A DNA stretch of 64,000 bases. Source: Luteimonas galliterrae (GTDB lineage: Bacteria; Pseudomonadota; Gammaproteobacteria; Xanthomonadales; Xanthomonadaceae). Numbering within the stretch: position 1 is the first letter of the stretch; every line of letters begins with the position of its first letter. The position numbers were made by a program, and so were the translations under genes. Under the pieces are notes generated by a model, which had not been told where the DNA came from, ran no database searches, and saw only the letters and a program-made list of their open reading frames with translations. The stretch spans positions 2,273,985 through 2,337,984 of the forward strand of contig NZ_JAMBEP010000001.1 in NCBI RefSeq assembly GCF_023374055.1. The letters are read 5' to 3'. Of the stretch, positions 58,260 to 64,000 are shown piece after piece.

Positions 58260-60251
58260 ATGCACGACCTCAACCCCCAACAAAACGCCGCGGTCGCGCA
58301 CTGCGATGGCCCGCTGCTGGTGCTGGCCGGCGCCGGCAGCGGCAAGACGCGCGTGATCGTCGAGAAGATCGCGCAGCTGATCTCGTCGGGACGCTATCCG
58401 GCCAAGCGCATCGCCGCCATCACCTTCACCAACAAGGCGGCGAAGGAAATGCGCGAGCGCGTCGGCAAGCGGATCAAGGGCGACGCCGCCGAAGGGCTGA
58501 CGATCTGCACCTTCCATGCGCTGGGCCTGAAGCTGCTGCAAATCGAACACGCCAAGGCCGGCTTGAAGCGCGGCTTTTCGATCTTCGACGCCGACGACAC
58601 CGCCGCGCAGCTGAAAGACCTGCTGCCCGGCGCCAAGCCCGACGCCGTGCAGGCGGCGCAATCCCTGATTTCCCGCGCCAAGAACGGCGGCCTGTCTCCG
58701 GAACAAGCGTTGGACGCCGCGCAATCCACGCGCGAACGCGAAGCCGCCGTGCTGTACGGCAAATACCAGCAGCGCCTGACGACTTTCAACGCGGTCGATT
58801 TCGACGACCTGATCCGGCTGCCGGTGCAGTTGCTCGAGAACGACGCCGAGATGGCGATGGCCTGGCGCGAACGCATCGGCTACCTGCTGGTCGACGAATG
58901 CCAGGACACCAACGACGCGCAATACCGCCTGCTGAAGGCGCTGGCCGGCCCCAAAGGCAACTTCACCTGCGTGGGCGACGACGACCAGAGCATCTACGCC
59001 TGGCGCGGCGCCAATCCGGAAAACCTGTCGCAACTGGCACAGGACTATCCGGCGCTGAAAGTGGTCAAGCTGGAGCAGAACTACCGCTGCAGCAACCGCG
59101 TGCTGCGTTCGGCCAACGCGCTGATCGCCAACAATCCGCACGAGCATCCCAAGAAGCTGTGGAGCGCGCAGGCCGACGGCGACCGCCTGCGCGTCTGGGA
59201 ATGCCGCGACAGCGCGCACGAGGCCGAGCGCGTCGCCGGCGAGATCCATTTCCTGGGCACCGCGCGCAAGGCGCCGTGGAGCGATTTCTGCATCCTGTTC
59301 CGCGGCAACCACCAGTCGCGCGCGCTGGAGAAGGCGCTGCAGCTGTTGCGCGTGCCCTACCACCTGAGCGGCGGCACCGCCTTCCTCGACCGCGGCGAAG
59401 TGAAGGACGCGCTGTCGTGGCTGCGGCTGATCGCCAATCCCGAAGACGACGCGGCTTTCCTGCGCGCCGTGCAGTCGCCCAAGCGCGAAGTCGGCGCGAC
59501 CACGCTGGCCAAGCTCGCGGAAATGGCGCAGCACGCGCACCTGCCGCTGTCGCGCGCGGCCGAATCGGTCGGTCTGCTGAAACAGCTGCCGGCGCGTTCG
59601 GCCAATGCCTTGAGCGGTTTCGTCGACATCCTGCGCGGCCTGCGCGACGCCGCGGCGCAGCTGCCGCCCGCCGACCTGGTGCGCCAGCTCAACGAACGCT
59701 CGGGCCTGCTCGCCGCCTTGCGCGCGCAGTGCAAGAGCGACCAGATGTTCGCGATCCGCCGCGGCAACCTGGACGAACTGGCCGAATGGTTCGAAGGCCC
59801 CGCGCCCGGCCGCGGCCGCAACGCCGGCCCCGGCGAATTGGCCGCGCAGCTGGCGCTGCTGACGCATGCCGACAAGAACGACGCCGGCAACCAGGTGCGG
59901 CTGATGAGCATGCACGCGGCCAAGGGCCTGGAGTTCCGCTACGTGTTCGTGGTCGGCGTCGAGGAAGGCACGCTGCCGCACGAAGCCAGCATCGAAGAAG
60001 GCCGGCTCGACGAAGAGCGGCGCCTGCTGTACGTGGCCATCACCCGCGCCAAGGAACAACTGTGGCTGTCGCATTCGCGCGAAGCGCAGAAATGGGGCAA
60101 TCGGATACGCCTGCAACCGAGCCGTTTCCTTGACGAATTGCCCGCCGAGGAATTGCAGCGCGACGGCGCCGATCCCGTGGCCGATGCCGAGCGCAAGCAG
60201 GAACGCGCCGCCGCCGGATTCGCCGCGATCAAGGCGATGCTGGAAGCGTAG
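58260..60251 (+). CDS. rep: ATP-dependent DNA helicase Rep
   Basis: The 663-aa UvrD/Rep-family superfamily 1 helicase unwinds DNA 3' to 5' and aids replication restart. It starts MHDLNPQQNAAVAHCDGPLL, with Walker A AGAGSGKT (23-30), TFTNKAAKEMRER, DECQDTN, VGDDDQSIYAWRGA, and the C-terminal motifs LMSMHAAKGLEFRYVFVVG and YVAITRAKEQLWLS. The ATG at 58260 gives the normal Rep N-terminus. Its TAG stop lies inside a 26-base perfect palindrome. Confidence 0.96.
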   Translation: MHDLNPQQNAAVAHCDGPLLVLAGAGSGKTRVIVEKIAQLISSGRYPAKRIAAITFTNKAAKEMRERVGKRIKGDAAEGLTICTFHALGLKLLQIEHAKAGLKRGFSIFDADDTAAQLKDLLPGAKPDAVQAAQSLISRAKNGGLSPEQALDAAQSTREREAAVLYGKYQQRLTTFNAVDFDDLIRLPVQLLENDAEMAMAWRERIGYLLVDECQDTNDAQYRLLKALAGPKGNFTCVGDDDQSIYAWRGANPENLSQLAQDYPALKVVKLEQNYRCSNRVLRSANALIANNPHEHPKKLWSAQADGDRLRVWECRDSAHEAERVAGEIHFLGTARKAPWSDFCILFRGNHQSRALEKALQLLRVPYHLSGGTAFLDRGEVKDALSWLRLIANPEDDAAFLRAVQSPKREVGATTLAKLAEMAQHAHLPLSRAAESVGLLKQLPARSANALSGFVDILRGLRDAAAQLPPADLVRQLNERSGLLAALRAQCKSDQMFAIRRGNLDELAEWFEGPAPGRGRNAGPGELAAQLALLTHADKNDAGNQVRLMSMHAAKGLEFRYVFVVGVEEGTLPHEASIEEGRLDEERRLLYVAITRAKEQLWLSHSREAQKWGNRIRLQPSRFLDELPAEELQRDGADPVADAERKQERAAAGFAAIKAMLEA

Positions 60252-60273
60252 GGTGGGCCTTGGCCCACCCTAC
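60248..60273. repeat. Perfect palindrome GTAGGGTGGGCC-TT-GGCCCACCCTAC
   Basis: The 12-base arms are perfect with a two-base centre. The second to fourth bases are the rep stop codon. An imperfect copy is at 7513-7538. It separates rep from a GNAT gene 14 bases on. Confidence 0.85.
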
Positions 60274-60287
60274 GGTACGCTAGTGGC

Positions 60288-60794
60288 ATGAACGACGATC
60301 TTGCCCCGGCTGCGATCCGCGATGCGAACGCGGCCGACCATGCCGCGATCCTGGCGTTGAACTTGGAATCCGAAGCGTTGGTCAGCCCGATGGATGCCGA
60401 GCGGCTGCGGCAGCTCGACGCGCAATCGGCCTATCACCGCGTCGTCGAGATCGATGGGCAGGTGGCCGCTTTCCTGTTGGCGTTCCGCGAAGGCGCCGAT
60501 TACGACAGCCCCAATTACCGCTGGTTCGCCGAACGCTATCCGCGGTTCGTGTATATCGACCGCATCATCGTTTCCGTGCGGCACCAGGGACGGCAACTCG
60601 GCCGTGCTCTGTACGAAGACTTGTTCGCCTTCGCGCGCGAGAACGGCATCGATACCGTGACTTGCGAGTTCTACACGGTGCCGCTCAACGAAGGCTCCAG
60701 CCGCTTCCACGCCAAGCTCGGCTTCCATGAAGTCGGCCAGCAGTGGGTCGCCGACGGCAAGAAGCAGGTGTCGCTACAAACAGCGACGCCCTAA
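60288..60794 (+). CDS. GNAT-family N-acetyltransferase
   Basis: The 168-aa product has the GNAT beta4-alpha3 signature: VYIDRIIVSVRHQGRQLGRALYEDLFAFA with the R/Q-x-x-G-x-G-type acetyl-CoA loop. EFYTVPLNEGSSRFHAKLGFHEVG follows, the usual C-terminal beta5 and hook. The substrate is unknown. It is probably read through from rep unless the intervening palindrome stops transcription. Confidence 0.87.
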   Translation: MNDDLAPAAIRDANAADHAAILALNLESEALVSPMDAERLRQLDAQSAYHRVVEIDGQVAAFLLAFREGADYDSPNYRWFAERYPRFVYIDRIIVSVRHQGRQLGRALYEDLFAFARENGIDTVTCEFYTVPLNEGSSRFHAKLGFHEVGQQWVADGKKQVSLQTATP

Positions 60795-60795
60795 G

Positions 60796-60963
60796 CTTTG
60801 CCCTCCCCCCTCTGCGGGGGAGGGACAGGCCGAAGGCCAGGGAGAGGGGTCGGCTTTTTCGCGCAATCCCAAAAGCAGAGCAAAAAGCAAAAGCACGCTT
60901 CGCTGCGCTCGCGCCCCCTCTCCTGCCCTTCGGGCATCCTCCCCGCGAGGGGGGAGGAAAAAG
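60796..60963. repeat. Repeat block, CCCTCCCCCCTCTGCGGGGGAGGG / CTCTCC family
   Basis: Hairpins of the same kind as at 43712-43859 frame a spacer of about 70 bases with a poorly conserved TCGCTGCGCTCGCGCC. The left half (GGGGGAGGGACAGGCCGAAGGC) and right half (GCCCTTCGGGCATCCTCCCC) are inverted copies. No gene is present. Confidence 0.75.
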
Positions 60964-61050
60964 CACTACGCTCGCACCTGCAAGCGCTGCCGTATTACCG
61001 CCGCATCGCTCGACTACACTCCGGCCTCTCGCCAAGCACCTCGGATCGCC

Positions 61051-61974
61051 ATGCGAACCCAAACCCTTGTCCTGCCGCTATTGGTCTGCACGCTCGCACT
61101 CGTTGCCTGCAAGCCGGCTTCTTTCACCGCGCTCGCCGCAGCACCGCATGCTGCCAACAAAGCCGCCGCAAGCGCAAAGGCGGGCCCGACAACCCCCGCC
61201 GACGACAACCTCAACGCCGTCCTCTGGGTGCAGACCTCGGCCGAATACCGCGCCGCCTGCCAAACCGTCTACCGTGCCGCCGCCGACAAGCTCGACGCCG
61301 CGCTGAAGGAAAAGAACTGGGACGCGCTGGTCCCCGATGAGCGCGACAACGCCGGCCAGACCGCCGGCCTCAAGCCCGCGGTGATCATGGACGTGGACGA
61401 AACCGTGCTCGACAACTCGCCCTACCAGGCGCGGCTGGTGCACAGCGGCAAGGAGTACGACGAAGTCAGCTGGGATCAATGGGTCGCCGAGAAGAAGGCC
61501 AAGCCGCTGCCGGGCGTGGTCGACTTCGCCAAGGCAGCCGCGGCCAAAGGCGTCACCATCCTCTACCTGTCCAACCGCGCCGTGCACCTGAAGGACGCGA
61601 CGCTGGCCAATCTGAAAGCCGTCGGCATGCCGGTCGCCAGCGACGAGGTATTCCTGGGCCTGGGCACCTTCGTCAAGGATTGCGAACAAAACGGCAGCGA
61701 AAAGAACTGCCGCCGCCGCCTGGCCGGTCGCCAATACCGTGTGCTGATGCAATTCGGCGACCAGCTCGGCGATTTCGCGCAGATCGTCGCCAATACGCCG
61801 GCCGACCGCGCCCAGCTGGCCGACGAATACGGCGACTGGTTCGGCGAGCGCTGGTGGATGCTGCCCAACCCGACCTACGGCAGTTGGGAACCGGCGCTGT
61901 TCAACAACGCCTGGGACCAGCCGCGCGAGGCGCGCCGCCAGACCAAACGGGGCGCTCTAGATGTCGAAAAATAG
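61051..61974 (+). CDS. HAD-type acid phosphatase/5'-nucleotidase lipoprotein, e(P4) family
   Basis: The 307-aa lipoprotein (TLALVAC, Cys20) has the class-C acid phosphatase domain. The DVDETVLDN motif at 114-122 gives the catalytic aspartates, VTILYLSNRAV the second motif and FGDQLGDF the third. Members such as Haemophilus e(P4) release phosphate from nucleotides at the outer membrane. It is followed by an AT-rich gap and a terminator-type hairpin at 62082. The ATG chosen is the start of the lipoprotein signal. Confidence 0.9.
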   Translation: MRTQTLVLPLLVCTLALVACKPASFTALAAAPHAANKAAASAKAGPTTPADDNLNAVLWVQTSAEYRAACQTVYRAAADKLDAALKEKNWDALVPDERDNAGQTAGLKPAVIMDVDETVLDNSPYQARLVHSGKEYDEVSWDQWVAEKKAKPLPGVVDFAKAAAAKGVTILYLSNRAVHLKDATLANLKAVGMPVASDEVFLGLGTFVKDCEQNGSEKNCRRRLAGRQYRVLMQFGDQLGDFAQIVANTPADRAQLADEYGDWFGERWWMLPNPTYGSWEPALFNNAWDQPREARRQTKRGALDVEK

Positions 61975-62242
61975 ATGTAAATCAACGAGTTGAATAATTT
62001 CAGTTAAGGTATTGCATTAACTTTTGAGCTGGGCTAGCCTGCCTGCGCCACAACAAAGTCCTCCGGCCCAGGCCGGATTTCAGGAGACCTCCGGGTCTCC
62101 TTTCTTTTTGAGACTTTCATCGGCCGCACCTAGGGCTGCTACTAGGTATCGCGGGGCTGGCGATGGGGTTAGCGTGCCTATTAGCGTGAGCGCCGTGCGC
62201 CCGCGCGACGGGGGGTTGCCTCGCATTCGGAGGAATCGCGCC
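61975..62242. ncRNA. Candidate small RNA or terminator leader after the phosphatase gene
   Basis: An AT-rich block (61975-62030) with TTGAATAATTTCAGTTAAGG and TTGCATTAAC is followed by two compact hairpins. TCCGGCC-CA-GGCCGGA lies at 62062-62077. AGGAGACC-TCCG-GGTCTCCT at 62082-62101 is followed by TTCTTTTTG. The second is a good intrinsic terminator. Both hairpins behind an AT-rich, promoter-like block could be a short RNA of about 70-80 bases, or simply the phosphatase transcript end. Only the terminator is well supported. Confidence 0.35.
62082..62110 (+). terminator. Rho-independent terminator upstream of the Gly/His-rich protein
   Basis: The 8-bp stem AGGAGACC/GGTCTCCT with a TCCG loop is followed by TTCTTTTTG. 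It ends the phosphatase message or the candidate small RNA just upstream. Confidence 0.8.
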
Positions 62243-63667
62243 ATGGGTTTCGAGCTCCCCAGTCCACTGCTGCCCAAGCTGCTCAACGGCCTGCTCGGCC
62301 AGAACGGTCCCGGCCATGGCCATGGGCCGGGCGGCGTCAACGGCGCCGGCGAAGGCCCGGATAACGATCCCGACAACAGCGCCCACCACGCGCGCCAGGC
62401 GGCCCTGCAGAACGAGCGCGCGGCCGAAGCGGGCAACGACCAGGGCCGCTGGCAGCAATCCGAAGGGCCGAACAACGACGGCGTCCAGCGCGGCAACGGG
62501 CACCACGAAGGCCACGGTCCGCAGGGGCCTGGCAACAGCAGTTCGGTCGGCAACGGCCATTTCCCGGGCCCGGGCGAGATCCTGTCGGACATCGTCGGCA
62601 AGGCCGACGCGGCCGCGCGCGGCCTGCTCGGCGACGGTCCGCCGGGACTGATCGCCAAGGGCGGCGACCTGGCAGCGAACCTGCTCAACCAGGCCGCGCA
62701 AACCACCCAGACCGCGGCCGGCCTGGCGGCGAAATCGCTCGAAGCCATGCCTTTCGCCGGTACCGCCACCGCCGCCAATGCATTGCTGACCCAGGCCACC
62801 GCGCAGGCGCTCAACGCGCCAGGCGCGCAGGCTTTGGCCGCACGCAACGCCTTGCACGATGCGGCCAGCGGACCGGTGCTGCCGTCGCGCGACATCGCCG
62901 CGCCGCTGCAGGCGTCTTCGACGAATCCGTTGCAGGGCAATGCGTTGATTCCTGGCGCCTCGCGCACGGCGGAAACCGCGCTGCTCCAGGGCCGCCAGGA
63001 TTTGCCGATGCCGATGCGCGCCGATCAGGCGGTCGTCGATCGCTCGGCGAACGCGCTTCCCGGCAGCAGCCCGCCGCCGGCCGCGCCTGCGGCCGCCGAC
63101 GCGACGCGTGCCATTCCGGTGACGGCGCCGCCTTCGACGGTGCCGCCTTCTCAGTCGGCCGCTGCAGCGATGGAAGGGCGCACCAATCTCATCGGTGGCG
63201 GCAACGACCGCGTCGGCTCCGTGCCCAAAGCCGCCGACATGGCGCAACAGACGCCGCCGGGCCACACCGGCGCAGCGCCGAGCAAGATCGGCCGTCGCGA
63301 CGAGGAAGCCGGCGAAAGCCTGGCGCAGCGTTTGGCGCGCGCGCTGATGGCTCTGATAGGCCTGGCCCCGGCAACGGACGAAGCGACGCAGGAACCGGAC
63401 GAAGACGCGCTGGCGCAAGCCGCTGCGGAGAACCGCTGGCAACAGCTGCAGTGGCTGTTCTGGTCGCTGGCCGTCGCCGGTTATGCGTGCCTGGTGTTCG
63501 CGTTGATCGTGTTCATTCCCGGCGGCAGCGGTTTCCTGGACGAAACGCGCAATCCGCTCGGCACGCCGGCCTTGATCGTCGGCCTGATCAGCTCGCTGGG
63601 CGCTTGGTGGCTGGCACGCAAGCTGGCGGCGAACGCAGAGCCCGCGCCGTCGTCGGAATCCGAATAA
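62243..63667 (+). CDS. Gly/His-rich, Ala-rich protein with C-terminal membrane segments, unknown
   Basis: From an ATG at 62243, preceded by GGAGG, the 474-aa product begins MGFELPSPLLPKLLNGLLGQ. A region rich in Gly, His, Asn and Asp follows (GPGHGHGPGG, EGPNNDGVQRGNGHH; about residues 22-110), then an Ala-rich helical part (about 115-250). A Pro/Ala-rich linker (about 285-320), an acidic patch (DEATQEPDED) and two hydrophobic helices near the end (WLFWSLAVAGYACLVFALIV and TPALIVGLISSLGAWW) complete it. There is no signal peptide. I do not recognise the family. The frame is open upstream, but the ribosome site fixes this start. Confidence 0.72.
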   Translation: MGFELPSPLLPKLLNGLLGQNGPGHGHGPGGVNGAGEGPDNDPDNSAHHARQAALQNERAAEAGNDQGRWQQSEGPNNDGVQRGNGHHEGHGPQGPGNSSSVGNGHFPGPGEILSDIVGKADAAARGLLGDGPPGLIAKGGDLAANLLNQAAQTTQTAAGLAAKSLEAMPFAGTATAANALLTQATAQALNAPGAQALAARNALHDAASGPVLPSRDIAAPLQASSTNPLQGNALIPGASRTAETALLQGRQDLPMPMRADQAVVDRSANALPGSSPPPAAPAAADATRAIPVTAPPSTVPPSQSAAAAMEGRTNLIGGGNDRVGSVPKAADMAQQTPPGHTGAAPSKIGRRDEEAGESLAQRLARALMALIGLAPATDEATQEPDEDALAQAAAENRWQQLQWLFWSLAVAGYACLVFALIVFIPGGSGFLDETRNPLGTPALIVGLISSLGAWWLARKLAANAEPAPSSESE

Positions 63668-64000
63668 TTTTGCGACGACTATCGACTCGTCATCCCAGCG
63701 AAGGCGAACCAGCGACTTAGCTCGACTCTGCAGAGCGAAGCTCGCTCCGCTGCCCTGCTTCTGCTTTGTAGAGCGGGGCTTGCCCCGCTGCGCTTGCTCC
63801 GGCTCTATAGAGCGCAGCTTGCTCCGCTGCTCTTGCCCCTAAGCCGTTTCGCTCTTAGGCCGTTCGCTCTTAGGCCGTCATCCCAGCGAACGCTAGGACC
63901 CATGTTGCTCTTGCCCCCTTAGCCGTCATCCCGGCGAAAGCCGGGATCCAGGCCCGCGTGCTCGTGGGCCTCGCTGCGACTCGCGCCATGGACAAAAGCT
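63668..64000. repeat. Terminal field of interspersed repeats, mirrored near 3 kb
   Basis: No gene is present. TAGAGCG(G/C)(G/A)GCTTGC copies occur between 63726 and 63838, then GTCATCCCAGCGAACGC and GTCATCCCGGCGAAAGCCGGG repeats. The order and wording, read on the other strand, repeat 3020-3262: a CGGGCCTGGATCCCGGC block, a TGGGTCC(C/T)AGCGTTCGCTGG block, then the AGAGCAAGCTCC blocks. Confidence 0.75.

Overview
This is a high-GC, gene-dense chromosomal segment from a gammaproteobacterium of the Xanthomonadaceae/Lysobacteraceae, most likely Lysobacter or a close relative. The assignment rests on xanthomonadin (aryl polyene) pigment genes, family-typical gene pairs (rsmG next to parA-parB, rpmB-rpmG), a TonB receptor, many secreted proteases and lipoproteins, and very abundant short palindromic repeats between genes. 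No rRNA, tRNA, CRISPR array, prophage or intact insertion sequence was seen.

Layout. 0-2.5 kb: edge of a xanthomonadin locus, with an acyl carrier protein (partial), a flavin-dependent halogenase-like enzyme and the chorismatase XanB2. 2.5-6 kb: repeat-rich spacer, a small membrane protein, and an overlapping pair encoding a small exported protein and a PA-domain zinc protease. 6-13 kb: housekeeping genes (hemB, aroE, xth), two convergent minor genes, a gamma-carbonic-anhydrase-like protein, an aldehyde dehydrogenase and a GlsB-type membrane protein. 13-15.2 kb: divergent AMP-ligase and phosphopantetheinyl transferase, probably also for the pigment. 15.2-22 kb: rsmG, an unusual 86-bp tandem repeat, parA-parB, a sugar epimerase, a glycosyltransferase, a LAB_N membrane protein with a decayed second copy, and rpmB-rpmG. 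22-32.5 kb: an acetate-type module with a CrbS/MxtR-like sensor kinase, a CrbR/ErdR-like regulator, acetyl-CoA synthetase, a DcaP-like porin and an MHS-family symporter; a DUF559 nuclease-fold gene framed by palindromes sits between regulator and acs. 32.5-44.5 kb: TonB receptor with a DUF2946 protein (possibly copper), a macro-domain protein, an M13 peptidase, a hydrolase, a beta-propeller protein, an EF-hand protein, a desaturase, a CHAD protein and a TlpA-like thioredoxin. 44.5-58 kb: mutM, then two separate ECF sigma factor / Ser-Thr kinase modules on opposite strands. The second is bracketed by two trimeric autotransporter adhesins, one carrying a collagen-like stretch. 58-64 kb: a Rep-type helicase, a GNAT acetyltransferase, an acid phosphatase lipoprotein, a possible small RNA, an unrecognised Gly/His-rich protein with a membrane tail, and a terminal repeat field that mirrors the one near 3 kb.

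How the genes work together. Three groupings stand out: pigment biosynthesis (chorismate to 3-hydroxybenzoate, activation, loading on an ACP that needs a PPTase); acetate sensing and use (kinase, regulator, Acs, porin, symporter); and kinase-linked sigma factors next to surface adhesins. The sigma factors carry threonine where ordinary ECF sigmas carry acidic residues, which suggests control by phosphorylation rather than by an anti-sigma factor. At least six genes end inside a palindromic repeat that supplies their stop codon.
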